Assembly: GCA_039105265.1 (NCBI GenBank)
Contig: JAPFFF010000001.1
Span: forward strand, 1,240,001 to 1,304,000
Source: Tritrichomonas musculus
Taxonomy: Eukaryota; Parabasalia; Tritrichomonadida; Tritrichomonadidae
Direction: 5' to 3'
DNA: 64,000 nt
Shown: positions 32,371 to 42,740 of the stretch, piece by piece
How positions within the stretch are numbered: the stretch's first letter is position 1
Layout: each line of letters opens with the position of its first letter
Program-made: the position numbers and the translations under genes
Notes under the pieces: model-generated
The model's database searches: none
What the model saw: only the letters and a program-made list of their open reading frames with translations
What the model was told of the DNA's origin: nothing

Positions 32371-33339
32371 TTAAGATGAATATGGTGGGATTTTTTCTTT
32401 CAGTTTCTTAACCATCAATTGAACTTCTTTCATTTCAGTGTCATTTAAGTCAAGAAGTTTGAATTTGTTCTTTTCAATGTCTTCACAAATCTTATTGAAA
32501 CTTGGTCGTTCTTTTGGATCGAATTCCCAGCATGCGTTGATTAAGTCTTTAGCAAATCGTGTGAATGAAGATGGAATTTCTGCTTTCTTTCCCATTCCAA
32601 TTTTCGTGATCGTGATCTTTGGCATTTCTCCACCACTAAGAATGAAGAAGACAATAACTCCAAATGAGTAAACATCAACTTTTGAATCATAATCTTCTTC
32701 ATTGATGATTTCTGGGGCCATGAATTTTTGTGTGCCAAGACCTTTCGTCATCGATTGTTCTTCGGCGGTCATCAACTTCGAGATGCCAAAATCACTGATT
32801 TTGATCGTTCCATCCGATGCAACTAAGATGTTCGTCGGTTTCAAATCACGATGAATAATTTTTCGAAAGTGAACGTATTTCATCCCTTCTGCAATTTGGT
32901 AGATCGTGAAAACAATTCCTTCTTTCGTCATTCGTTTGCTTTTGATCGCTTTATCAAGATTCGTTGGACAGAATTCAAGGAGAAATGATGGAGGCGTCGA
33001 TTCGTTACTCAGAAAGATTCCATGTGTCTTCAGAATGTTCGGATGATCAAGAATGTTCATGATGCCATATTCGTTGATGAACTGTCGAAATTCGTCATAA
33101 CTTTTCCCTTCAATTTCCATGATCTTCAACGCATAGATTTCTTTCTTGAAAACTTTGTATATTTCGCCACTGCTTCCACGACCAATCTTTTCAATCTTTT
33201 CAAGGTCGTCGATACTTGATGAGTCGAGAATGTCAAGACCTTTGTTCATTGGATTCAATGGTGTCGTTTTGTTTTCTTCTTTCAGTTTTCGGAGTTCTTC
33301 AATATGAACTCTCTTCATTGATTCAATCTGATTCTGCAT
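32371..33339 (-). CDS. TKL-like protein kinase, copy A
   Basis: 322 residues from the ATG at 33339. All catalytic elements are present: G-loop GRGSSG (53-58), Lys72 in YALKIM, HRDLKPTN (163-170, Asp165), DFG (183-185) and APE (208-210), with a complete C-lobe. The reading frame stays open upstream to 33647 with no ATG. It encodes a heptad-like coiled coil built of 18-residue units (NKSKELETQKKEFESQLA), so the true protein may begin further up by a route I cannot see, or the coiled coil may be untranslated. Residues ~241-254 (ITITKIGMGKKAEI) differ sharply from copy B although the rest is almost identical. Substrate unknown. Confidence 0.85.
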   Translation of the reverse strand: MQNQIESMKRVHIEELRKLKEENKTTPLNPMNKGLDILDSSSIDDLEKIEKIGRGSSGEIYKVFKKEIYALKIMEIEGKSYDEFRQFINEYGIMNILDHPNILKTHGIFLSNESTPPSFLLEFCPTNLDKAIKSKRMTKEGIVFTIYQIAEGMKYVHFRKIIHRDLKPTNILVASDGTIKISDFGISKLMTAEEQSMTKGLGTQKFMAPEIINEEDYDSKVDVYSFGVIVFFILSGGEMPKITITKIGMGKKAEIPSSFTRFAKDLINACWEFDPKERPSFNKICEDIEKNKFKLLDLNDTEMKEVQLMVKKLKEKIPPYSS

Positions 33340-34136
33340 TTCTTCAAGTTTTCTTCTTTCCTCATCTAATTCTTTGGATTTGCTTGCAAGTTGTGACTCA
33401 AATTCTTTTTTCTGTGTTTCGAGTTCTTTGGATTTGTTTGCAAGTTGTGACTCAAGTTCTTTTTTCTGTGTTTCGAGTTCTTTGGATTTGTTTGAAAGCT
33501 GCGATTCAAATTCTTTTCTTTGTTTTGTAATTTCTTTTTGAAGTTCTTCAATGGTTTTAGTTTCTGTTTTGACTGGAATTGGTTTAGATGACTCATTCTT
33601 AACTGTTGTGGATGATGTTGAACTGTTGTTTTGAATTTTATAAAAATATTAAATAAAACTAAATTGAAAAATTAGTTGAAATTACATAAAAATTTTGTTT
33701 GAAATGAAATAAGCATCAATTTAAATGATATTTAAAAAATTATAAAAACATAATGAAAATGTTTTTGAAATGCCAAAAAAGTTTGTTGAAATTTCATAAA
33801 AATCTTTATAAAAAATTTCATAAAGAAAAAAGAAGAAATCATATAAAAAAATTGTTGAAATTAAATAAAAATATTTGTTGAAATTCGATAAAAATTCATT
33901 TCGAATGTAATGAAATGTTTGATGAAATGGTATGAAAAAAAGCAGGAATTTTGGAAATATTCAATTGAATTCCATAAGATTTGGTTGAAATTTTATAAAA
34001 ACAATGAATGAGACATAATAAATAATATTTGGTAATTTTATAAAATAATCATCAGAATGTAATAAATAAGCTTATAAAATGTCATAAAATATTGTTTGAA
34101 ATGTTATTTTAAGAAAAATTCAAAATTCCATAAAAA

Positions 34137-34965
34137 TCAATTAAAATTACATAAAATATTTGTTGAAATGCCATAAAATATTTGTTTAAATTAGATAAAA
34201 TATTTGTTGAAATTAGATAAAATATTTGTTGAAATTGTATAAAATATTTGTTGAAATTCGATAAAATATTTGTTGAAATGCTATAAAATATTTGTTGAAA
34301 TTAGATAAAATATTTGTTGAAATTGTATAAAATATTTGTTGAAATTCCATAAAATATTTGTTGAAATGCTATAAAATATTTGTTGAAATTAGATAAAATA
34401 TTTGTTGAAATTGTATAAAATATTTGTTGAAATTCCATAAAATATTTGTTGAAATGTAATAAAATATTTGTTGAAATGTAATAAAATATTTGGTGAAATT
34501 CTATAAAATATTTGTTGAAATTACATAAAATATTTGTTGAAATCAGATAAAAAAAGATGGAATTTGATGAGATGATTGATGGAACTGGATAAAATATAAA
34601 ATAAAATTTCATGAAAATAGTTTTGATATGCCATGAATTTTGGTTGAAATGTAATGAAATATTTCTCAAAATTTTATTAAAATATTCTCTTAAATGTCAT
34701 CAAATTCTTGTTTGAACTATGTTAAGCAAATTGAATGGAACTAGATAAAACATTGTATTAAATTCTATAAAATATTTGTTGAAATTTTATAAAACATTTG
34801 TTGAAATTCCATAAAATATTTGTTGAAATTCCATAAAATATTTGTTGAAATTATATAAAATATTTGTTGAAATTCCATAAAATATTTGTTGAAATTGGAT
34901 AAAATATTTGTTGAAATTATATAAAATATTTATTGAAATGTAATAAAATATTTGTTGAAATGTAA
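34137..34965. repeat. 22-bp minisatellite, copy A
   Basis: Tandem units of the form TTGAAATTnnATAAAATATTTG shortened or varied at the two n positions. There are about 19 units at 34137-34555 and about 9 at 34762-34965, separated by non-repeated sequence. The n positions cycle among AG, AT, CC, CG, GT and similar. It has short open frames but looks non-coding. Confidence 0.85.
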
Positions 34966-35397
34966 TTTAAAATTGTTGGAAATTAGATTTATATAAAATT
35001 GGAATTTCATGGAAATTTGAATAGAATTCCATGATATTATTTGTTGAATTTCATTATTACATAGTTGAAATGACGTGAAATGATTTTTCAAACTAAATGA
35101 ATTATTATTGAAAACTTCATTTAACATTTCGTAAAAATTTCATTAAAAGTGTTGATGAAATCATATTAAAATTCGATGCTAATTCCTACTGAATTTAAAT
35201 ATGAGCTAGAATACTGTTTTTTTGTTTGCTTTTTAGAAAATAATTTCAAAAATTTTTTTATTAAATATATTGACCTATATTTCACCATATTTTTATTTAT
35301 TCTCACAAAATCATTTTATTTTTTAACTTTTTAAAAACCAATAAGAATAATTAATAGAAAATAATTGAATATATTTATAAATTGTTTATATAAAAGC

Positions 35398-35544
35398 ATG
35401 AAGTCTTTCAATATAGATTACATCGATCATGAAATTTGGTTGATGATTTTCATCCATTCCATGAAATCACCGATGAATTTAAATGATCTGAAATCTGCGA
35501 ACATCAAGCATCTCCATTTTGATCTGGCTTGGATCAACTATTGA
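35398..35544 (+). CDS. short open frame, doubtful
   Basis: A 48-codon frame starting MKSFNIDYIDHEIWLMIFIH. Part of it (EIWLMIFIH) lies in the sequence shared with copy B of the duplication, where the frame is not kept. It could be the remnant of an N-terminus; I give it little weight. Confidence 0.2.
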   Translation: MKSFNIDYIDHEIWLMIFIHSMKSPMNLNDLKSANIKHLHFDLAWINY

Positions 35545-35689
35545 GATGTCATAACTTTAAATGATAAAAAAAAAATATTAAAATTTTAATTTAAAAGAAA
35601 AAGAATTAAAACAAAAATAAGTAAAGTTTATTTAAAACATGAGAAAGTAAAAAGAAATGAGGAGGAGTAAGAAGAAGAATATTAAGCGA

Positions 35690-35960
35690 TCAAGTTATCT
35701 CTTTCATAACGAGTTCATAGTATTCAATTGCTTCATCACATTCTTTATCTGCTGCCATTTTAAAGTATCTTGCTGCTTCCATAATAAGTCATTCATTCTG
35801 GATCACATTTTTCTGCTGCAATTTCGAAGTACTTCACTGAAAACTTCTTGTTCTCGATGATTCCTTCTCCTGTAGACAGAAGGATTCAATACTGAATGAC
35901 GCGTCATCAACTCAAACAGGCCCCTGTCTGCTGCCTTCTTGAAGAACTTCCATGCATGGA
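35690..35960 (-). pseudogene. Sel1-like repeat protein remnant
   Basis: Minus-strand codons spell Sel1-repeat pieces: FFKKAADRGLFELM, EGIIENKKFSVKYFEIAAEK and AARYFKMAADKECDEAIEYY. They lie in different frames with stops between, so at least two frameshifts have occurred. A short related scrap is repeated near 38048-38085 (GAAGAATATTAAG-C/T-GA-CAAGTTATCTCTTT), hinting that the locus has been copied in part. Confidence 0.6.
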
Positions 35961-37257
35961 AATTGATCCTAAAAAAAAAGCTAACTTTTGAAGAAATTGT
36001 TTCATTATTTAAAACAAATAAAGATTTCATAACAGAAGGTATCAACGAAGAAGAATTTTTAAATTATATCAAATCATTTGAAGAAGAAAATTGCAAACGA
36101 AAATATAAATTTGAAGAAATTCATACTGAGTATCCAACAAAAAAAAAAAAAAAAAGAATTTTTTAATAAAAATTCATTTGATGTAGTCCTACCAATTTCA
36201 AAGAAAAACAAAAACCAACAATAATAACGGAATACTTTAAAAATGATTTATTTGACCAAAAGATCGACCATCATTTTCAGATATTAAAACATTTCTGAAA
36301 AATAATGTAAAGTTATCAAATAAAATTGATCATTCAATATTCAATGAATATGCTAGACTAATCGAAAACTCGAATCTAGATTTTTATGATAAAAATCAAG
36401 TTGATAAATTTGATGAATTAATTGAAAAGAAAACTGTAATTAATCAAGCAAATAATGATAACCGAGTCAAGATAAGAAACAACATAAGTCATAATAACGA
36501 AGAAATAAAATCCGATCAATCATTAATAAAAGGTTATATTCCATTGTCATTATCAACAGAAGAAGCAGAAAAACCATTAAACAAACAGGAAAAGGTAAAT
36601 GAAAGAGAAAAAAAGAAAAATCAATTGGAGAATCAAAACAACCATCGGTATCTGAAATAAAAACAGTGAATGGAAACGATTCAAAAGAATATGATGAATA
36701 TGACGAATATTGCACATGTAAAAAATCATTGAAAGATAGCAACAAAACAAATGATGGTCAAAATGAAGATGAAAACAAGAAACTATCTCAAGAAGATTCA
36801 AATGAAACACAATTCGTTGATTCAAAAATGCAAGAACGAAATAAAAAAGATGAAAACATCAATAAAATTGCGAAACAAATAATTCATGATGAAAATCCGA
36901 GCGAACTCCTTCGTTCCCTTCAGTCCAAGAATGATTTTGAACTTACCAACGAAGTCTTCAATTTCATCTACAAAAGTAATACACATTTTTACACAAAAGT
37001 CATTCAAGAATGATTTGAAAAAGAAAATCCTGTTGCACTTCATAAATCACGAAAACGCGAATAATTTGATTATAAATCACGAAAACAGAACAAATCGAGT
37101 GAAAGCTTTTAAAAATTTCAATCAATCAAGGAATCACTTGTTCAGATCGATTGACCTTGGATTTCGCCTTTCATATTTTTCATTATCTCGTCTTCTTCAT
37201 GAATCCTACAGCGAAGACAAAAACAATTGTAAAACTAAACTCAGAATTTTCTATTAA
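35950..37257 (+). pseudogene. decayed gene of unknown family
   Basis: Coding-like stretches on the plus strand run through three frames. About 35985-36166 reads LTFEEIVSLFKTNKDFITEG. About 36260-36660 is open without an ATG (DIKTFLKNNVKLSNKIDHSI). 36666-37013 reads ENPSELLRSLQSKNDFELTN near its end, and 37040-37257 ends FRSIDLGFRLSYFSLSRLLH. Together they resemble the tail of one long charged protein, but I cannot name the family. At least three frame changes and several stops separate the pieces. Confidence 0.45.
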
Positions 37258-37279
37258 ATTTGAATGAACAAAGGTGTCA

Positions 37280-38020
37280 TTCAAATATATTTCAGATGCT
37301 CCTGAAATTGGTATAATATCTGCTTCATAAATAGGAATGAAATACAAATTTCCAATTACTAAATTTTTCGATCAAATTGGGCTTGAAATATTTTGAACCG
37401 AAATTCCTAAAAACTCAAGATTAATTTTATCACAACGAACAACATTATTAAAAAGTAATTGAATTTTTTCATTGGAGAAATCTGGAATCCAACAAAAATA
37501 TCATATTAAGAAAAATGTTCATCTCCAAGTGATTTATAAACATTTATTCGAGCTGGAAATCCATGATAATTTCGTTTTCCATTAAAAGTGCTAAAAACTA
37601 GATGTTAAACAATATCGACAATAAAAATTAACGTTTATAGTAATAAAATCTTTTGCTTTTGATGAAGAATAATATGATGAAGGATCTCCATTAAATGCAT
37701 TTGAAAGTGGTTCATTTGTTTTTCCTTCATCACCGCTATAAACAAATTTTGATGAACTAACAGAATAAATGATAAGATAAGCATCAGAACTGTAGTTAAA
37801 GTTTGTTTTTGAATATTTTGATTCATTCATAAAACTAATAAAAAAAATCATTATAAACAACGTATTTTGAATTACCGATTAAATTTTGTGTCATAACTTC
37901 AACAAATTCAATTTTTAATTTATCAAATTCAATTATTTCACCAAAATGATAATAAATACGAGCACTGAATAATTCACAATAACCAAATGTTTTTTTTTTC
38001 CAATGAATATGAATCATTTC
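37280..38020 (-). pseudogene. F5/8-type-C (discoidin)-like domain remnant
   Basis: Minus-strand pieces include LSNAFNGDPSSYYSSSKAKD then FITINVNF (37610-37720), and NGKRNYHGFPARINVYKSLG (37510-37580). Upstream is WKKKTFGYCELFSARIYYHF near 38000. The Dxx-S-Y-sS and 'hGFP..i.vy.S' patterns are typical of F5/8 type C sugar/lipid-binding domains, which are common in trichomonads. Frames change at least twice and there are stops. This is a degraded copy. Confidence 0.5.
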
Positions 38021-38446
38021 CTATTGATGTATGAATACATTGATGTAGGAAGAAGAATATTAAGTGACCAAGTTATCTCTTTTGTATCTTTTGATAAATA
38101 AAAAGTTTAAAAGGATTTTTATTTTTACAGAATTTTTTCGAGTATCTCTATAACCAAAAACGTGCGTGGAGTAAATCTGCAATGAAATGTAGATGTAGCT
38201 CAGAGTGAGTAGCTTGGACTTAGACACTTAGAAAAATGGAAAAATTAATCTTATAAGTTTTTTTTATCAAAAGGTAAATTATTGAGAACAACTTGTAAAA
38301 TTGACTTATATCGGCCTACTACAAAAAAACATTTGCTCATCATTTTTATTCTGATTTACATTTTTGTCTTTTTTGTTTATGACATAAAAAATATGTAAAT
38401 AAATAAATAAAGAATAATAATTTAAAATGTTGCTAGTTTAGTAAAG

Positions 38447-39415
38447 TTAAGATGAATATGGTGGAATTTTTTCTTTCAGTTTCTTAACCATCAATTGAAC
38501 TTCTTTCATTTCAGTGTCATTTAAGTCAAGAAGTTTGAATTTGTTCTTTTCAATGTCTTCACAAATCTTATTGAAACTTGGTCGTTCTTTTGGATCGAAT
38601 TCCCAGCATGCGTTGATTAAGTCTTTAGCAAATCGTGTGAATGAAGATGGGATGTCGGCTTTGTTTCCTAAGCAAATGTCACGGATTTTGATTTTTGGCA
38701 TTTCTCCACCACTAAGAATGAAGAAGACAATAACTCCAAATGAGTAAACATCAACTTTTGAATCATAATCTTCTTCATTGATGATTTCTGGGGCCATGAA
38801 TTTTTGTGTGCCAAGACCTTTCGTCATCGATTGTTCTTCGGCGGTCATCAACTTCGAGATGCCAAAATCACTGATTTTGATCGTTCCATCCGATGCAACT
38901 AAGATGTTCGTCGGTTTCAAATCACGATGAATAATTTTTCGAAAGTGAACGTATTTCATCCCTTCTGCAATTTGGTAGATCGTGAAAACAATTCCTTCTT
39001 TCGTCATTCGTTTGCTTTTGATCGCTTTATCAAGATTCGTTGGACAGAATTCAAGGAGAAATGATGGAGGCGTCGATTCGTTACTCAGAAAGATTCCATG
39101 TGTCTTCAGAATGTTCGGATGATCAAGAATGTTCATGATGCCATATTCGTTGATGAACTGTCGAAATTCGTCATAACTTTTCCCTTCAATTTCCATGATC
39201 TTCAACGCATAGATTTCTTTCTTGAAAACTTTGTATATTTCACCACTGCTTCCACGACCAATCTTTTCAATCTTTTCAAGGTCGTCGATACTTGGTGAGT
39301 CGAGAATGTCAAGACCTTTGTTCATTGGATTCAATGGTGTCGTTTTGTTTTCTTCTTTCAGTTTTCGGAGTTCTTCAATATGAACTCTCTTCATTGATTC
39401 AATCTGATTCTGCAT
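38447..39415 (-). CDS. TKL-like protein kinase, copy B
   Basis: 322 residues, identical to copy A except one Ser/Pro change (residue 41) and a cluster at ~241-254, which here reads IKIRDICLGNKADI. Catalytic elements are complete (Lys72, HRDLKPTN, DFG, APE). The upstream open coiled-coil region has two more 18-residue units than copy A (SKELQTQKKDFESQLVNK type), keeping frame. The same open question about the true start applies. The near identity points to a recent duplication, and the clustered changes to gene conversion from a third relative. Confidence 0.85.
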   Translation of the reverse strand: MQNQIESMKRVHIEELRKLKEENKTTPLNPMNKGLDILDSPSIDDLEKIEKIGRGSSGEIYKVFKKEIYALKIMEIEGKSYDEFRQFINEYGIMNILDHPNILKTHGIFLSNESTPPSFLLEFCPTNLDKAIKSKRMTKEGIVFTIYQIAEGMKYVHFRKIIHRDLKPTNILVASDGTIKISDFGISKLMTAEEQSMTKGLGTQKFMAPEIINEEDYDSKVDVYSFGVIVFFILSGGEMPKIKIRDICLGNKADIPSSFTRFAKDLINACWEFDPKERPSFNKICEDIEKNKFKLLDLNDTEMKEVQLMVKKLKEKIPPYSS

Positions 39416-40324
39416 TTCTTCAAGCTTTCTTCTTTCCTCATCTAATTCTTTGGATTTGTTTGCAAGTTGTGACTCAAAGTATTTTTTCTGTGTTTGAAGT
39501 TCTTTGGATTTGTTTGCAAGTTGTGACTCAAAGTCTTTTTTCTGTGTTTGAAGTTCTTTGGATTTGTTTACAAGTTGTGACTCAAAGTCTTTTTTCTGTG
39601 TTTGAAGTTCTTTGGATTTGTTTACAAGTTGTGACTCAAAGTCTTTTTTCTGTGTTTCGAGTTCTTTGGATTTGTTTGAAAGCTGCGATTCAAATTCTTT
39701 TCTTTGTTTTGATATTTCTTTTTGAAGTTCTGCGATGGTTTTAGTTTCTGTTTTGACTGGAATTGGTTTAGATGATTCATTCTTAACTGTCGTGGATGAT
39801 GTTGAACTGTTGTTTTGAATTTTATAAAAATATTAAATCAAACTAAATTGAAAAATTAGTTGAAATTACATAAAAATTTGTTTGAAATTAAATAAGCATC
39901 AATTCAAATGTTATTTAAAAAATTATAAAAACATAATGAAAATGTTTTTGAAATGCCAAAAAAGTTTGTCGAAATTTCATAAAAATCTTTATAAAAAATT
40001 TCATAAAAAAAAAAAAGAAGAAATCATATAAACAAATTGTTGAAATTAAATAAAAATATTTGTTGAAATTCGATAAAAATTCATTTCGAATGTAATGAAA
40101 TGTATGATGAAATGGTATGAAAAAAAGCAGGAATTTTGTAAATATTCAATTGAATTCCATAAGATTTGGTTGAAATTTTATAAAAACAATGAATGAGACA
40201 TAATAAATAATATTTGGTAATTTTATAAAATAATCATCAGAATGTAATAAATAAGCTTATAAAATGTCATAAAATATTGTTTGAAATGTTATTTTAAGAA
40301 AAATTCAAAATTCCATAAAAATCA

Positions 40325-41170
40325 ATTAAAATTACATAAAATATCTGTTGAAATTTGATAAAATATTTGTTGAAATTAGATAAAATATTTGTTGAAATTA
40401 TATAAAATATTTGTTGAAATTGGATAAAATATTTGTTGAAATTAGATAAAATATTTGTTGAAATTATATAAAATATTTGTTGAAATTAGATAAAATATTT
40501 GTTGAAATTGTATAAAATATTTGTTGAAATGTCATAAAATATTTGTTGAAATTCGATAAAATATTTGTTGAAATTCGATAAAATATTTGTTGAAATTCCA
40601 TAACATATTTGTTGAAATGTCATAAAATATTTGTTGAAATTATATAAAATATTTGTTGAAATGTAATAAAATATTTGTTGAAATTATATAAAATATTTGT
40701 TGAAATCAGATAAAAAAAGATGGAATTTGATGAGATAATTGATGGAACTGGATAAAATATAAAATGAAATTTCATGAAAATGGTTTTGATATGCCATGAA
40801 TTTTGGTTGAAATGTCATGAAATATTTCTCAAAATTTTATTAAAATATTCTCTTAAATGTCATCAAATTCTTGTTTGAACGATGTTAAGCAAATTGAATG
40901 GAACTAGATAAAACATTGTATTAAACTCTATGAAATATTTGTTGAAATGTAATAAAATATTTGTTGAAATTCTATAAAATATTTGTTGAAATTAGATAAA
41001 ATATTTGTTGAAATGTAATAAAATATTTGTTGAAATTGTATAAAATATTTGTTGAAATTAGATAAAATATTTGTTGAAATGTAATAAAATATTTGTTGAA
41101 ATTATATAAAATATTTGTTGAAATTATATAAAATATTTGTTGAAATGCCATAAAATATTTGTTGAAATGT
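40325..41170. repeat. 22-bp minisatellite, copy B
   Basis: Same TTGAAATTnnATAAAATATTTG units as copy A, in blocks at about 40325-40710 (about 18 units) and 40925-41170 (about 11 units). Unit order and number differ from copy A, so the array has changed since the duplication. Confidence 0.85.
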
Positions 41171-41760
41171 AATATAAAACTGTTGGAAATTAGATTTATA
41201 TAAAATTGGAATTTCATGGAAATTTGAATAGAATTCCATGATATTATTTGTTGAATTTCATTATTACATAGTTGAAATGACGTGAAATGATTTTTCAAAC
41301 TAAATGAATTATTATTGAAAACTTCATTTAACATTTCGTAAAAATTTCATTAAAAGTGTTGATGAAATCATATTAAAATTCGATTCAAATTCCTACTGAA
41401 TGTAAATATGAGCTAGAATACTGTTTTTTTGTTTTGCTTTTTAGAAAATATTTTCTAAATTTTATTATCAAATATATTGACCTATATTTCACCATATTTT
41501 TATTTATTCTCACAAAATCATTTTATTTTTCAACTTTTTAAAAACCATTAAAAATAATCAATAGAAAATTATTGAATATATAAATAAAAGAATGAAATTT
41601 GGTTGATGATTTTCATCCATTTCATGATGGAAAAAATTTAATTTAATGAATATTTATAATGATTTTAATTTCTAATTTGCTTTAGAAAAGGATATACAAG
41701 AGTTTAATATTTAATATCATATCAAAATTGCCCAAATGCAATAAAAGTTTTTTTCAATTA

Positions 41761-42564
41761 CAGCGTTGTTTATCGATACGACTAAATACCGGTTACCGAA
41801 GAAGTATCGGTATTCGGTAAATATCGATATTTTTTTGCTCGGTATTTTTTAGTATCGATACAAAAGTTCTTCGGTATTTTTAGAGTATCAGCGGTTATTA
41901 AGAAAGTACTTTACAATACTTTTTATCAGTATCGATACAGTATTTTAATATATATCAATTTTTTTATAAATAATGTATAAAAATATTACAACATTTGATT
42001 ATTTAATTTTAAATATAATTACTAGCCTATAAAAAGTATATTATTGTCGTTATTCTTCAGAAATCTTGTCATATTCATTTTCATTAAACAATCCAAATTT
42101 TCGATATAATTATTATCATAAAAAACAATAAAATTTTTATATTTTATGTGCTTTCTCATATTAATAGTTAATTAAATAGTTCTGGAATGTTATATTTATC
42201 TACAAATAGAAATTGACATAAAGATAATTTAATTTACGATATTTCAGAAACCATTGATTATTCAATTATTATGATGATTATTTGTTGTAAAATATGTAAT
42301 TAAAGAGAATTAACAATATTCATTAGAACCTTATGAATTTCTTTAATCATTTTGGCCTTTTGTCAATGAAATTTAAATGAATCGGATTCATTTTTTGATA
42401 AAAAAATACCGACAAAAAACCTGACATTCGATATAAATTTTCCACTTTTGTATCGATACTTCGGTTTTTTATCGATAAATACCTTTACCGGCGGTTAGAG
42501 CCGTTAATATCGATATTTTACCGGGAAAATAACCGCTACCGGAGAGGATCGATACACAACCCTG
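41761..42564. mobile_element. hAT-like relic, ~804 bp
   Basis: The left end CAGCGTTGTTTATCGATACG and the complement of the right end CAGGGTTGTGTATCGATCC match over the first ~17 bp with two differences. CAGGG-type ends fit hAT. Both sub-terminal regions are packed with TATCGATA and CGGTA motifs in both orientations, leaving an AT-rich, non-coding middle. The flanking 8-mers (ttcaatta / cattatta) match poorly, so no firm target duplication. Probably an old non-autonomous copy. Confidence 0.6.
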
Positions 42565-42740
42565 CATTATTATTATTCCCAATATATATCTTGATATTTT
42601 TATGAAAATATAAAAATTATATCTCAAAATATATTTTTATTTATGAAATTATTATTGGGATATTCTATGTTATATTTGCTGTATGATTAATTGTAAAACA
42701 GTTTTGTTGGAGTTTTTATCAATATTTAAATTTATCAAAA

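Larger units (their letters stand above)
32316..35466. repeat. direct duplication, copy A (~3.15 kb)
   Basis: Nearly identical to 38393-41627 in the same orientation. It begins near ATGTAAATAAATAAA and ends near TTGATGATTTTCATCCAT. Both copies contain a kinase gene, its coiled-coil repeat, and two blocks of a 22-bp minisatellite. The copies differ mainly in repeat unit numbers and in one short divergent patch inside the kinase. Confidence 0.9.
38393..41627. repeat. direct duplication, copy B (~3.2 kb)
   Basis: Second copy of 32316-35466, same orientation, about 6 kb away. It carries kinase copy B, a coiled-coil repeat two 54-bp units longer, and its own version of the 22-bp minisatellite. 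Confidence 0.9.

Noticed and set aside
33339-33660. A spliced upstream exon for the kinase genes
   Set aside because: No ACTAAC-type 3' splice motif was found before the open coiled-coil region, so I list it only as an open question.
34301-34669. Minus-strand frame rich in FNKYFIEFQQIFY
   Set aside because: By-product of the 22-bp minisatellite.
38190-38225. TGTAGCTCAGAGTGAG resembling a tRNA A box
   Set aside because: No matching acceptor stem or B box nearby.
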